From Sphingobium yanoikuyae (GTDB lineage: Bacteria; Pseudomonadota; Alphaproteobacteria; Sphingomonadales; Sphingomonadaceae), in contig NZ_CP053021.1 of the NCBI RefSeq assembly GCF_013001025.1, positions 3,066,001-3,130,000 of the forward strand: 64,000 nt of DNA, in the 5' to 3' direction. Each line of letters begins with the position of its first letter. Within the stretch, counting starts at the first letter, position 1. The position numbers were made by a program, and so were the translations under genes. Positions 28,576-38,156 of this stretch are shown here, in pieces. The notes under the pieces are model-generated. The model made no database searches. It was not told where the DNA came from and worked only from the letters and a program-made list of their open reading frames with translations.

Positions 28576-28800
28576 TTACTTCTTCAGCGTCAGGCCGCCA
28601 AAGCGCTTGTTGAAGCGCGCAACCTGGCCACCGGTATCCAGCTGGCGGTTGCCGCCGGTCCAAGCCGGGTGCGACTTGGGGTCGATGTCGAGCGCCATCG
28701 TGTCGCCTTCCTTGCCCCAGGTCGAGCGGGTCTGGAAGGTGGTGCCGTCGGTCATCTGGACGGTGATGAAGTGGTAATCGGGGTGGGTATCGGCCTTCAT
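28576..28800 (-). CDS. rpmE: 50S ribosomal protein L31
   Basis: A 74-residue L31, [19 protein letters not shown] to [11 protein letters not shown]. The HPAWTGG motif and FNKRFG ending are diagnostic. It has no cysteines, so it belongs to the zinc-independent form, as usual in this group. It has its own terminator on the minus strand at 28521. The gene lies downstream of fabZ, at the place where lpxA and lpxB are found in many other Proteobacteria. Confidence 0.96.
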   Translation of the reverse strand: MKADTHPDYHFITVQMTDGTTFQTRSTWGKEGDTMALDIDPKSHPAWTGGNRQLDTGGQVARFNKRFGGLTLKK

Positions 28801-28914
28801 GGCGTCTTGCTCCGTGTGTGTGCCGGTTCCGACCGGCTATGGATGCGATAAAATGCGAAGGCGCGCCGTTAGCGTTTTCGGCGCGCCAAAGCAAGGAAAA
28901 GGATGTGCCTTCGC

Positions 28915-29394
28915 TCAGTCCTTGGGCGGATCGGCAATCATCGCGACGAAATTGGCTTCCGCCGCCAGCTTGCCCTCGATCAGCGCACGACCCGCGAACT
29001 TGCAGACCGCGCCGCGCATCTGCGTCACTTCGACATGCAGGTCGAGCAGGCAGCCCGGCTCCACCGGGGTCCGGAACTTCGCGCCGTCGATGCTCATGAA
29101 ATAGACGAGCTTGCCCGAATCCGCGAGCCCCAGCGAATCGACCACCAGCACGCCGGCCGCCTGGGCCATGGCCTCGACGATCAGCACGCCCGGCATGATC
29201 GGCCGGCCGGGGAAATGCCCCTGGAAGAAGGGCTCGTTCATCGACACCGCCTTGATCGCGTGGATCGACTGGCTCGGCACCAGCGACGCCACGCGATCTA
29301 CCAGCAGCATCGGGTAGCGATGCGGCAGGGCAGCCATGACCCGACGGATATCCATCGGGCCACGGGCTTCCTTGTTATCAACCTCTCCGGTCAT
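28915..29394 (-). CDS. fabZ: 3-hydroxyacyl-ACP dehydratase FabZ
   Basis: A 159-residue hot-dog-fold dehydratase of fatty acid elongation. The catalytic histidine H60 lies in [21 protein letters not shown], with E74 in the same segment; [13 protein letters not shown] is the N-terminal signature. The gene is last in the uppS to fabZ series, four bases after the skp-like gene. In most Gram-negative bacteria lpxD lies between these two; here it is absent. Confidence 0.96.
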   Translation of the reverse strand: MTGEVDNKEARGPMDIRRVMAALPHRYPMLLVDRVASLVPSQSIHAIKAVSMNEPFFQGHFPGRPIMPGVLIVEAMAQAAGVLVVDSLGLADSGKLVYFMSIDGAKFRTPVEPGCLLDLHVEVTQMRGAVCKFAGRALIEGKLAAEANFVAMIADPPKD

Positions 29395-29398
29395 CTTA

Positions 29399-30067
29399 TC
29401 AGCGCGACTTAGGCGCCTGCGCCGGGTTGGCGGGGGCCGGAGCGGCAGCGGCCGGGGCCGCAGCCTGGCCCTGACGACCGCCCGGCTGCCAGCCGGCGGG
29501 CGGGGTGATGCCGACGCTGGGCACCAGCGTGTTGAGTTCGGTCACGACCGCGGCGGTGATGTCGACGGTCGGCTGATAGGACACGGTCGCGTCGGGCGAC
29601 AGGACCAGGTCGACCTTCGCCTTGGTCATGGCGGCCTTCAGCGCGTCCGACAGCTTGGCGGTGATCTGTTCCTCGACATAGGCGTTGGCGAGCGCGATCG
29701 GCTGGCCCAGGCGCTGCAGTTCGGCCTGCGCGGTCTGCTGCGACTGCTGGAACTGCTGATACTGGGTTTCGATCGCCGGGGTCGGCTTGCCGCCGGCCGC
29801 CTTCAGGGCAGCCTGCAGGGCGTCGCCCTTGGTCTTGAGATCAGTGTCGATCGCAGTCTTGCGCGCGGTGAAGCTGTCGATCTGCGCCTTGTAGGTGGTC
29901 TGGATCTGGGTACGGGCGGTCGAATAGGCCGCGCTGGTGGCAACCGCGCGCTGCAGATCGACGACGGCGATGCCCTGCTTCGACTGGGCAGCGGCGGGCG
30001 CGGCGGTCAGAGCGATGGCGGTGACAGGCGCGATACCGAGCGCCAGAGCCTTGATAAACGTCTTCAT
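29399..30067 (-). CDS. OmpH/Skp family periplasmic chaperone
   Basis: A 222-residue exported protein (signal about 1-27, ending PAAAQS) with the OmpH/Skp pattern: [21 protein letters not shown] at the mature N terminus, a long charged helical hairpin rich in Lys, Gln and Ala (about 60-120), and [19 protein letters not shown] near the end. Skp holds unfolded outer-membrane proteins on the way to BamA. A proline/alanine/glutamine tail of about 40 residues extends beyond the family norm. Start and bamA stop share bases (TGATG), showing translational coupling. Confidence 0.9.
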   Translation of the reverse strand: MKTFIKALALGIAPVTAIALTAAPAAAQSKQGIAVVDLQRAVATSAAYSTARTQIQTTYKAQIDSFTARKTAIDTDLKTKGDALQAALKAAGGKPTPAIETQYQQFQQSQQTAQAELQRLGQPIALANAYVEEQITAKLSDALKAAMTKAKVDLVLSPDATVSYQPTVDITAAVVTELNTLVPSVGITPPAGWQPGGRQGQAAAPAAAAPAPANPAQAPKSR

Positions 30068-32712
30068 CAGAATTGAGTCCCTACGTTGAAGGTGATGAGT
30101 TTGTTGTCGTCCCCTGGTTCCTTGAGCAGGGCCTTGGCGATGTCGATACGGAACGGCCCGAAGGGCGAGTTCCAGTTGACACCGAAGCCCACGGACAGAC
30201 GCGGTTTCAGCGTGTCGCCCAGATAATCTTCCTCGAACATGCCGCTCTTGGTGTCATAGCCAACAGGGCAGACCGGGCTGGCCGCCGTGCCGGTCGCACG
30301 GACGGTGCTCAGCGAACCGGTGGAGTCGGAGCAATAGCCCGCAAAGTTGATGGTGCCCGGATTCTTCAGGCCGGCGACGGCGCCGACATCCGCGAAGATC
30401 GACGGACGCAGGCCCATTTCACGGGCACCCGAACCCAGCGGAATCTCCATTTCGGCGCGGGCCATATAATAGACGCGGCCACCCAGCGCGTCATCCGACA
30501 CATTATTGTTGCCGGTCTGGCGGACATAGCTGGTGGAACCGTCATCATTGGTCTGCGAAACCAGATAATAGCGCTTCACGCGCGGACCAACGCCGCGAAT
30601 GTCGAAGCCGCGCATCTGCGGTTCACCCAGGAAGAAGCGGTCGGTCAGGCGGATCGGGTCGACTTCGGCGCCGGTGGCGTCATAGCGTGTGCCCTGGAGG
30701 CTGTGGATATAGCCGCCTTCGCCCGTCAGCGAGAAGATGAAGCCGCCGCCCAGGCCCCAATATTTGGCGGCATTGGCGCGGGTGCGGATGTAGCGGACGT
30801 CGCCGCCCAGGCCGGCAAAGTCCTGGCTGAGCGTGACGGTCTGGCCACGGGTCGGACGGATGCGGTTGTCGCGGGTATCATAGATCAGCGAGTAGCCGAT
30901 CGACGAGGTCGTGCGCTTGCCGATGGCATCGCAGAGATAGCGGCCGGCCAGCAGCGGGTCGCAGACACCGTCGGTATAATAGGTGTCCTTGTCCAGCGTC
31001 ACGTCGTCGAAGTTCAGCGTGTAGCGCAGCGCCAGCGACACATATTCGGTGATCGGCACGCCGGCACGCAGCTGGAAGCCGGTCGTGGTCTGTTCATAGG
31101 TGGTGTCGCGGTCGTTATTGCTGAGATAACGGAAGCTGTTGAGGTCGCGGCGATAGATATCGCCGCCCAGCGCGATATTCTTGTCCATGAAATAGGGCTC
31201 GGTGAAGCCCACTTCGACCGACTTGGAATAAGCCGAATAATTGACCGAGGTGCGCAGTTCCTGGCCCTTGCCGCGGAAGTTGCGCTGGGTGATCGACGCC
31301 GAGATGATGAAGCGTTCGAGCGAGGAGTAGCCGGCCGAGAGCGAGAGTTCGCCGGTCGACTTTTCCTGGACGTTGGTTTCCAGCACGATGCGGTCGGGCG
31401 CCGAGCCGGGCTTCTGCTCGATGTCCAGCTTCTCCTGGAAGAAGCCGAGCGAGTTGATACGGTCCTTCGAGCGCTTGACGAGGAAGCTGTTGAAGGCGTC
31501 GCCTTCGGCCAGGCGGAACTCGCGGCGGACCACCTTGTCCTGCGTCAGCGTGTTGCCGTTGATGTCGACGCGCTCGACATAGACGCGCGGGGCGTTGGCG
31601 ATGCGGAAATTGATCCCCATCGTCAGGTCGTCCTTCGACCGGTTGAAGTCGGGTTCGACCTGGGCGAAGGCATAGCCGAACAGGCCGGCGGTTTCGCTCA
31701 GCGTGTCGACCGTGTCCTCGACCTGCTTGGCATTGTACCAGTCGCCCTTCTTCATCGGCAGGCGGCGGGTCAGCGCATCGCCCGACAGGTCGCGAATGTC
31801 GGATTCGACCTTCACGTCGCCGAACTTGTAGCGATCCCCTTCCTCGACCACATAAGTGATGATGAAGTCCTGCTTGTCAGGCGTCAGTTCCGCGACGGCC
31901 GAGATCACGCGGAAATCGGCATAGCCTTCGGTCAGGTAGAATTGGCGCAGCTTCTGCTGGTCATAGGCCAGGCGATCCGGATCGTAGCTGGTGCCCGACG
32001 AGAAGATGCGGAACCAGCGCGACTGCTTGGTCACCATCTGGCCGCGCAGTTCGCCGTCCTTGAACTTCTCGTTGCCGATGATGTTGATCTGGCGGACCTT
32101 GGACTTGGGCCCTTCCGAGATTTCGAACACGATGTCGACGCGGTTCTGGTCCAGCTGGACCATCTTGGGCTCGATCGTCGCGGCAAAGCGGCCCTGGCGG
32201 CGATACAGCTCGACGATGCGGGCGACGTCGGCGCGGACCTTGGAGCGGGTATAGATCTGGCGCGGCGCCAGTTTTATTTCGGGACGGATCTTGTCGTCCT
32301 TCAGGCGCTTATTACCTTCAAGGACGATACGGTTGATGACGGGGTTTTCCTTCACCTCGACGGTCAGCGCGCCGCCATCGTTGCGGATCTGGACGTCGGC
32401 GAAGAGTTCGGTCTCATACAGGTCGCGCAGCGCCTGATCGAGCGATTCCTGGCTGAAGGCCTGGCCCACGCGCAGCTTGGTGTAGGACATGACCGTGTCC
32501 TGCTCCAGACGCTGGGTGCCGGTCACGGTGATGCTGCGGATCGTGCCTTCGGGCGTATTGGCCGTGGACGCCGCGATCGGCGCAGCCGCCGGTGCTGCCG
32601 GGGCCGCATTCTGGGCCATCGCCGGCACGGCCGACAGGCCCGCAATCATCGTCGTGGCCAACAGGGCCGCGATGATCGGACGCTGGCCCTTGCTGCTGTT
32701 CATCGCTGTCAC
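30067..32712 (-). CDS. bamA: Outer membrane protein assembly factor BamA
   Basis: The 881-residue BamA, centre of the machine that folds beta-barrels into the outer membrane. A signal peptide (about 1-33) is followed by five POTRA domains (about 55-430; for example IRSITVTGTQRLEQDTV and INIIGNEKFKDGEL) and a 16-strand barrel with the RGF/FLGEPQMRGFDIRGVGPR loop; it ends NVGTQF with the expected C-terminal phenylalanine. I use the GTG start at 32712 because GAGG lies seven bases upstream; the ATG at 32703 would be 16 bases away. It lies 79 bases after rseP. Confidence 0.96.
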   Translation of the reverse strand: MTAMNSSKGQRPIIAALLATTMIAGLSAVPAMAQNAAPAAPAAAPIAASTANTPEGTIRSITVTGTQRLEQDTVMSYTKLRVGQAFSQESLDQALRDLYETELFADVQIRNDGGALTVEVKENPVINRIVLEGNKRLKDDKIRPEIKLAPRQIYTRSKVRADVARIVELYRRQGRFAATIEPKMVQLDQNRVDIVFEISEGPKSKVRQINIIGNEKFKDGELRGQMVTKQSRWFRIFSSGTSYDPDRLAYDQQKLRQFYLTEGYADFRVISAVAELTPDKQDFIITYVVEEGDRYKFGDVKVESDIRDLSGDALTRRLPMKKGDWYNAKQVEDTVDTLSETAGLFGYAFAQVEPDFNRSKDDLTMGINFRIANAPRVYVERVDINGNTLTQDKVVRREFRLAEGDAFNSFLVKRSKDRINSLGFFQEKLDIEQKPGSAPDRIVLETNVQEKSTGELSLSAGYSSLERFIISASITQRNFRGKGQELRTSVNYSAYSKSVEVGFTEPYFMDKNIALGGDIYRRDLNSFRYLSNNDRDTTYEQTTTGFQLRAGVPITEYVSLALRYTLNFDDVTLDKDTYYTDGVCDPLLAGRYLCDAIGKRTTSSIGYSLIYDTRDNRIRPTRGQTVTLSQDFAGLGGDVRYIRTRANAAKYWGLGGGFIFSLTGEGGYIHSLQGTRYDATGAEVDPIRLTDRFFLGEPQMRGFDIRGVGPRVKRYYLVSQTNDDGSTSYVRQTGNNNVSDDALGGRVYYMARAEMEIPLGSGAREMGLRPSIFADVGAVAGLKNPGTINFAGYCSDSTGSLSTVRATGTAASPVCPVGYDTKSGMFEEDYLGDTLKPRLSVGFGVNWNSPFGPFRIDIAKALLKEPGDDNKLITFNVGTQF

Positions 32713-32791
32713 CCGCTCACCTCAAAAAAGTAAAAAACTGTTTCGCCAGAAATAGACGGCGCCGAACCGCGCCTTCCCTGCCCGATGCGGC

Positions 32792-33925
32792 TCAGCCGAT
32801 CAAGCCGGACAGCCGCTCCCACAATCCGAAAGACGACAAATCGTTGAAGGTCACCAGCAACATGACCGTCATCAGCAGCGCCAGACCCGACCGATAGGCC
32901 CAATCCTGCACCTGCGGGCTCACCGGCCGCCGCTGCACTGCCTCCACCCCATAGAAAAGCAGATGACCGCCATCCAGCATGGGAATTGGCAAGAGGTTGA
33001 TGAACCCCAAGTTAATCGAGATGAGGGCGATGAAGAAGATGAAGCTCTCCAGCCCCAGCGTTGCCGCCTGCCCCGACACCTGTGCGATCTTGAGCGGCCC
33101 GCCCAGTTCCTTGACCGAACGATCGCCGCCGATCACCTGGCCCAGCGTCTCCACCATGGTGCGGATGATCTGGCCAGTGCGCTCGATCGCCACCACGGGG
33201 GCGCGCAGCAGGCTGACCGGTTCGATCACCGGTTCGCCCGGCGCGATGCCCAGACGTCCGATGCGGAACTTGTTGCCGAAGCCGTCATCTTCGCTGACCG
33301 CGCCGACATGGCCCTGCTTCTCGATCACCTGCCCCTTGCGGTCGAGCAGGATCGTAACCGGCTCACCGGGACGGATCTGGGCATAAAGGCGGATATCGTC
33401 GAAGGTGCTCATCGCCCGGCCATTGAGCGAGACGATACGATCGCCCGGCTGGATGCCGGCCATGGCAGCGGCGCTGCCGGGCTGGACCATGCCGGCGACC
33501 GCCGGGGTCCGGCTTTCGCCATGCAGGAAGGCGAAGGCGGCCAGGATCAGGATGGCGAAGAGGAAATTGATCGCCGGGCCGGCGGCGACGATCGCCGCGC
33601 GCTGCCACAGCGGCTTGGCCGGGAAGCTTTCGGCGCGATCCTGCGCTGACATTTCCAGCCATTTGGGATCGGTCTGGCTGGCCGCGTTCATGTCACCCTT
33701 GAAGCGGACATAGCCGCCCAGCGGCAGCGCCGCGAGCCGCCAGCGCGTGCCGCGCCTGTCCACCCAGGCGGCGATTTCCGGGCCGAAGCCGATCGAGAAG
33801 GCCTCCGCCTTCACCCCGCACCAGCGTCCGACCAGATAATGACCCAGTTCATGCACGAAGACGAGCGGCCCGATGACCGCCACGAAAGCCAAGATGGTCA
33901 ACAGGAAACCGGGATTGTGGATCAA
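32792..33925 (-). CDS. rseP: Site-2 protease RseP
   Basis: A 377-residue intramembrane zinc protease that cuts anti-sigma factors and signal-peptide remnants. HELGH (H25-H29) lies in the first span, a PDZ domain (about 125-210, with GSAAAMAGIQPGDRIVSLNG) follows, and the second metal motif PIPMLDGGHLLF is near residue 315 in the third span. No ATG lies before the first span, so translation must start at the TTG at 33925, which overlaps the dxr stop (TTGA) and has GGAAAGA eight bases upstream. Confidence 0.94.
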   Translation of the reverse strand: MIHNPGFLLTILAFVAVIGPLVFVHELGHYLVGRWCGVKAEAFSIGFGPEIAAWVDRRGTRWRLAALPLGGYVRFKGDMNAASQTDPKWLEMSAQDRAESFPAKPLWQRAAIVAAGPAINFLFAILILAAFAFLHGESRTPAVAGMVQPGSAAAMAGIQPGDRIVSLNGRAMSTFDDIRLYAQIRPGEPVTILLDRKGQVIEKQGHVGAVSEDDGFGNKFRIGRLGIAPGEPVIEPVSLLRAPVVAIERTGQIIRTMVETLGQVIGGDRSVKELGGPLKIAQVSGQAATLGLESFIFFIALISINLGFINLLPIPMLDGGHLLFYGVEAVQRRPVSPQVQDWAYRSGLALLMTVMLLVTFNDLSSFGLWERLSGLIG

Positions 33926-35079
33926 ACCGTCAATCTTTCCATCACATCACCCGCCATAACCCGTGCCGTTGCGTCGGCGTGCAGGACATCGTCCATGCAG
34001 GCTGGCATCGGCGCGCTATAGCGGTTGAGAACATCCTCCACAATCATGGCGATATCAAGGAAGCCGATGCGGCCGGCCAGAAAGGCCGCCACGGCGACCT
34101 CGTTCGCGGCGTTGAGGATGGCGGCCGATGCGTCGCCCGCCTGCGCCGCCGCGCGCGCCAGGCGCAGCGCGGGGAAACGCCGGTCGTCGGGCGCTTCAAA
34201 GTCCAGACGGCCGATCCGGGCCAGATCAAGTGGCTGGCAAGGCGTGGCGATCCGCGCCGGCCAGGCCAGCGCATGGGCGATCGGGATGCGCATGTCGGGC
34301 GAGCCGAGCTGTGCCAAAGTGGACCGGTCGCGATATTCGACCATCGAATGGATGACCGATTGCGGGTGGACCAATATCTCGATCCGGTCGAGCCCGACCG
34401 GGAAGAGATGGGCCGCCTCGATCAGTTCCAGCCCCTTGTTCATCATCGTCGCGCTGTCGACGCTGATCTTCGCGCCCATCGACCAGTTGGGATGCGCCAC
34501 GGCCTGCGCAGGCGTGATGGCGCGCATATCCTCATAGCCCAGGGTGCGGAACGGTCCGCCGCTTGCGGTCAGGATGATGCGGGCGACATCGTCCAGGCTG
34601 CTGCCCGCCAGGCACTGGAAGATCGCATTATGCTCGCTGTCCACCGGCAGCAGCGTCGCGCCCGATGCGGTCGCCGCCTGCATCATCAGCGCGCCGGCCG
34701 ACACCAGCGACTCCTTGTTGGCCAGCGCCACCGTGCCGCCGGCCTGCAGCGCGGCGATGGTGGGCTTGAGGCCCGCGCAGCCGACGATCGCGGCCATGGT
34801 CCAGTCGGCACCCGCCGCCGCGGCATCGACCAGCGCGCCCTCGCCCGCCGCCGCCTCGACACCCGATCCGGCGAGCGCATCCTTGAGCGCGCCATATTGG
34901 GCTTCGTCCGCGACCACGGCGATCTTCGCACCGACCGCGCGCGCGGCGGCGGCGAGGCCAGCGACATCGCGATTGGCGGTCAGGGCAATGGCCTCATAGG
35001 CATCGGGCTCGCGCTGGATCAGGTCCAGCGTCGACATGCCGACCGATCCGGTGGCGCCGAAGACGGAAACGCTGCGCAT
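33922..35079 (-). CDS. dxr: 1-deoxy-D-xylulose 5-phosphate reductoisomerase
   Basis: The 385-residue Dxr converts DXP to MEP, the committed step of the non-mevalonate isoprenoid pathway. The NADPH motif GATGSVGMSTLDLI is at residues 8-21, ALANKESLVSAG in the middle, LPVDSEHNAIFQ the metal/substrate site and MGAKISVDSATMMNKGLELIEA the flexible loop region. The ATG at 35079 overlaps the cdsA stop by one base. The product feeds undecaprenyl diphosphate made by UppS, encoded just upstream. Confidence 0.96.
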   Translation of the reverse strand: MRSVSVFGATGSVGMSTLDLIQREPDAYEAIALTANRDVAGLAAAARAVGAKIAVVADEAQYGALKDALAGSGVEAAAGEGALVDAAAAGADWTMAAIVGCAGLKPTIAALQAGGTVALANKESLVSAGALMMQAATASGATLLPVDSEHNAIFQCLAGSSLDDVARIILTASGGPFRTLGYEDMRAITPAQAVAHPNWSMGAKISVDSATMMNKGLELIEAAHLFPVGLDRIEILVHPQSVIHSMVEYRDRSTLAQLGSPDMRIPIAHALAWPARIATPCQPLDLARIGRLDFEAPDDRRFPALRLARAAAQAGDASAAILNAANEVAVAAFLAGRIGFLDIAMIVEDVLNRYSAPMPACMDDVLHADATARVMAGDVMERLTV

Positions 35080-35855
35080 CAGGCGCCCGCCAGGACCAGA
35101 TAGAGCAAGGCGGCAAGCGGCGCGGCCGCCACCACGCCATCGAGCCGGTCCATCACCCCGCCATGGCCGGGCAACAGGTTGCTGCTGTCCTTGACGCCGG
35201 CGCGGCGCTTCATCGCGCTTTCGAGCAGATCGCCAAGCTGTGCCGCCACGGCGAGCAGGCCGCTCGCCGCCGCCAGCTGGATCGGCAGGTCGGCAAAACG
35301 ATAGAGAAGGAAGCCGGTGAGCAGGGCCGCCAGCACGCCGCCGCCCAGCCCCGACCAGGTCTTGGACGGGCTGACCCGCGGCGCGAGCTTCGGACCACCG
35401 ATCGATCGGCCGGCAAAATAGGCACCGATATCGGTCGCCCAGACCAGACCCAGCGCCCAGAAGGCGAGCAGCAGGCCATGGCTGTCGGGCGCCTGCCCAC
35501 GCAGGAACAGCAGCGCCATCACCGGCAGGCAGATGTAGAGAATGCCGAGCGCCAGCTTGATCGCGCGGCTGGTGATCAGGACGAAGAAGAAGGAGGCCAT
35601 CATCAGGCCGAAGCCGAGCCAGGACACGCCCGCCGCCACCGGGCAGAGGATCGCCAGCGGCACCGAGACGGCATACATCGCCATCTTGCGCTGATCGGAC
35701 GAGGCGCCGGTCAGCATGCCCCATTCGCCCATCATCAGCACACCGGCGATCGACAGCAGCATCCAGAAGACGAAGCCACCAAAGACCAGCGCGCCCACAG
35801 CCATGGCGATCAGGCCAAGGCCAACGATCGTGCGGGTCCGCAATTCACTCGACAT
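35079..35855 (-). CDS. cdsA: Phosphatidate cytidylyltransferase
   Basis: A 258-residue membrane enzyme making CDP-diacylglycerol from phosphatidate and CTP, the precursor of all phospholipids. Around seven spans are predicted, and the PROSITE-type signature is complete: SAMKRRAGVKDSSNLLPGHG followed by GVMDRLD. Start at 35855 (MSSELRTRT) lies five bases after the uppS stop. The product is used by PssA, encoded at 40.4 kb. Confidence 0.95.
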   Translation of the reverse strand: MSSELRTRTIVGLGLIAMAVGALVFGGFVFWMLLSIAGVLMMGEWGMLTGASSDQRKMAMYAVSVPLAILCPVAAGVSWLGFGLMMASFFFVLITSRAIKLALGILYICLPVMALLFLRGQAPDSHGLLLAFWALGLVWATDIGAYFAGRSIGGPKLAPRVSPSKTWSGLGGGVLAALLTGFLLYRFADLPIQLAAASGLLAVAAQLGDLLESAMKRRAGVKDSSNLLPGHGGVMDRLDGVVAAAPLAALLYLVLAGA

Positions 35856-35860
35856 GTTAC

Positions 35861-36601
35861 TCACAGTCCGCCGAAACGGCGGTCCCTCATGCGGAAGGCG
35901 TCGAGCGCCTGCGCCAATGCCCGGCCATCGAAATCGGGCCAGAGCATATCGGTAAAATAGAGTTCGGCATAAGCCGCCTGCCACAGCATGAAATTGCTGA
36001 GCCGCTGTTCGCCCGAAGTACGGATCAGCAGGTCGAGCGGCGGCAGGTCGGCGGTGTAGAGTTCGGCATCGATCGCCTCGATACCGATATTCTCGGCCGA
36101 CAATTCACCGCTCGCCACCCGCTCGGCCAGACGCTGCGCCGCGCGCACCATCTCGTCCTGCGCGCCATAGTTGAGCGCGATCGCAATCACCGGGCCTGTG
36201 TTGGCAGCGGTACGCGCCATCGCGCTTTCGATCAGCTCGACCAGGCCAGGCTCCAGCGCCTTGTAGTTGCCGATGACCCGCAGCCGCACGCCATTGGCAT
36301 GGAACTCATCGATATCCGACTGGATGAAATGGCGCAGCAGGCCCATCAGGTCGGACACTTCGGTCGCCGGACGCTTCCAGTTCTCCGAGGAGAAAGCGTA
36401 GAGCGTCAGGCATTCAAGGCCCATATCCTGCGCCGCGCGGGCGACGCGACGTACCGCCTCCACCCCGGCGCGATGGCCGGCGATGCGCGGCAACAGCCGC
36501 TTCTTCGCCCAGCGGCCGTTGCCGTCCATGATGATGGCGACATGACGCGCACCATGGGCAGGCGCAGCGCTGGTAAGATCGGGCTTGGCTTGTGTGGCCA
36601 T
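35861..36601 (-). CDS. uppS: Undecaprenyl diphosphate synthase
   Basis: A 246-residue cis-prenyltransferase supplying the lipid carrier for peptidoglycan and surface polysaccharides. The substrate motif IIMDGNGRWAKKR (D26), the SSENWKRP segment and the C-terminal LIRTSGEQRLSNFMLWQ are the conserved regions of the family. It is second in the leftward run, after frr, separated by 43 bases. Confidence 0.96.
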   Translation of the reverse strand: MATQAKPDLTSAAPAHGARHVAIIMDGNGRWAKKRLLPRIAGHRAGVEAVRRVARAAQDMGLECLTLYAFSSENWKRPATEVSDLMGLLRHFIQSDIDEFHANGVRLRVIGNYKALEPGLVELIESAMARTAANTGPVIAIALNYGAQDEMVRAAQRLAERVASGELSAENIGIEAIDAELYTADLPPLDLLIRTSGEQRLSNFMLWQAAYAELYFTDMLWPDFDGRALAQALDAFRMRDRRFGGL

Positions 36602-36644
36602 CAGATAGGAATGCGTGCTTTGGCCGCGAAAGAAAAGCCCCGGC

Positions 36645-37202
36645 TTACTGGCCGAGGATTTCCTTTTCCTTGGCCGAAGCGGCCGCGTCGATATCCACGA
36701 TGGTGGCGTCGGTCAGCTTCTGGACTTCGGTTTCCAGGCGCTTGCGCTCGTCTTCGCTGATCTCGCCCTTCTTCTCGTCGGTCTTCAGGCTGTCCATGCC
36801 GTCGCGACGGACGTTGCGGACGGCGACGCGCGCGCCTTCGGCATATTTGCTGGCGAGCTTGGCCAGTTCCTTGCGGCGTTCCTCGGTGAGGTCCGGGATC
36901 GGCAGGCGCAGCGTCTGGCCGTCGACGATCGGGTTGAGGCCCAGGCCCGCCGAGCGGATCGCCTTGTCGCAGGGGCCGACATTGGCCTTGTCCCACACCT
37001 GGACCGACAGCATGCGCGGCTCGGGCGCCGACACGGTGGCGACCTGGTTCAGCGGCATGTTGGCGCCATAGACGGTGACCATGACGGGATCGAGCAGCTG
37101 CACATTGGCGCGGCCGGTGCGCAGACCGGTGAGATCGCCCTTCAGCGCTTCGATTGCGCCGGCCATGCGGCGTTCGAGGTCGGACTTGTTATACTGGGCC
37201 AT
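36645..37202 (-). CDS. frr: Ribosome recycling factor
   Basis: A 185-residue RRF, which with EF-G splits ribosomes after termination. [57 protein letters not shown] and the C-terminal long helices match the family from end to end. pyrH lies two bases upstream, giving the common tsf-pyrH-frr order. Confidence 0.97.
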   Translation of the reverse strand: MAQYNKSDLERRMAGAIEALKGDLTGLRTGRANVQLLDPVMVTVYGANMPLNQVATVSAPEPRMLSVQVWDKANVGPCDKAIRSAGLGLNPIVDGQTLRLPIPDLTEERRKELAKLASKYAEGARVAVRNVRRDGMDSLKTDEKKGEISEDERKRLETEVQKLTDATIVDIDAAASAKEKEILGQ

Positions 37203-37204
37203 TA

Positions 37205-37930
37205 TTAGCGCTCCTGATTTTGCACGATCGTCGCGGTGCCTTCACCCGCCAGCACCTTGGCCAGGTTGCCTTCCTCGCGGATGTTGAAGACGACGATGGG
37301 AATATGATTTTCACGGCACAGCGCGATCGCGCTGGCGTCCATGACCTTCAGATTGTCGGTCAGCACCTGATCGAAGCTGATCGCCTCATAGCGGGTGGCG
37401 TCCGCCACCTTCTTGGGATCGGCATCATAGATGCCATCGACACTGGTGCCCTTGAACAGCGCGTCGCAGTTCATTTCCGCCGCGCGCAGGGCTGCGGTGG
37501 TATCGGTGGTGAAGAAGGGATTGCCGGTGCCCGCCGCGAAGATCACGATCCGGCCCTTCTCCATGTGGCGCACGGCCTTGCGACGGATATAGGGTTCGCA
37601 CACCGACGCCATCGGAATGGCCGACTGGACGCGGGTGTCGCAGCCGATCTTTTCCAGCGCATTCTGCACCGCCAGCGCGTTCATCACGGTCGCCAGCATG
37701 CCCATATAGTCGGCGCTGGTACGGTCGAAGCCCTTGGCCGCGCCGGCAAGGCCGCGGAAGATGTTGCCGCCACCGACGACCACGCACAGTTCGAAGCCCG
37801 CATCCTTCGCGGCGGCGATTTCGCCAGCGACGCGATCAACGGTCTCGGGATCGATGCCGAACTGGCCGGACCCCATCAGCACCTCGCCCGACAATTTCAG
37901 CAGGATGCGTTTGAAGGCTGGCCGGGTCAT
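37205..37930 (-). CDS. pyrH: UMP kinase
   Basis: A 241-residue bacterial UMP kinase of the amino-acid-kinase fold, forming UDP for nucleic acids and sugar nucleotides. [43 protein letters not shown] and [15 protein letters not shown] are diagnostic. The ATG at 37930 gives the normal length; the open frame continues upstream without coding signs. It is followed two bases later by frr and separated from tsf by 226 bases carrying the tsf terminator. Confidence 0.96.
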   Translation of the reverse strand: MTRPAFKRILLKLSGEVLMGSGQFGIDPETVDRVAGEIAAAKDAGFELCVVVGGGNIFRGLAGAAKGFDRTSADYMGMLATVMNALAVQNALEKIGCDTRVQSAIPMASVCEPYIRRKAVRHMEKGRIVIFAAGTGNPFFTTDTTAALRAAEMNCDALFKGTSVDGIYDADPKKVADATRYEAISFDQVLTDNLKVMDASAIALCRENHIPIVVFNIREEGNLAKVLAGEGTATIVQNQER

Positions 37931-38102
37931 GTGGGGCAAGAATCCTTGATGGTTGGCAGGGGAAGCGGCCGGGACATTAGAGGCGGTAAAGCGCGATGCC
38001 AAGGGGCGTTTGTCGTGCGCTCCAGCCTCTTCATGGAGAAAGCGGCACCGATGGCGCCCGGCCCGACCGGCGCCGACCGCCGAACGCACCACGCTCTCAT
38101 AG

Positions 38103-38130
38103 AAAAAGGGCGCCCCGCAGGACGCCCCTT
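38103..38130 (-). terminator. Rho-independent terminator of tsf
   Basis: On the minus strand GGGCGTCC and GGGGCGCCC pair (one G-T wobble) around a short loop, followed by TTTTTCTA. It separates rpsB-tsf from the pyrH operon. Confidence 0.85.
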
Positions 38131-38156
38131 CCCTTTGCTTGTCGCTCGATCGGCGA

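Noticed and set aside
30073..32733. 886-codon plus-strand frame opposite bamA
   Set aside because: Same artefact: antisense to a complete bamA with normal motifs, no start signals and no recognisable protein.
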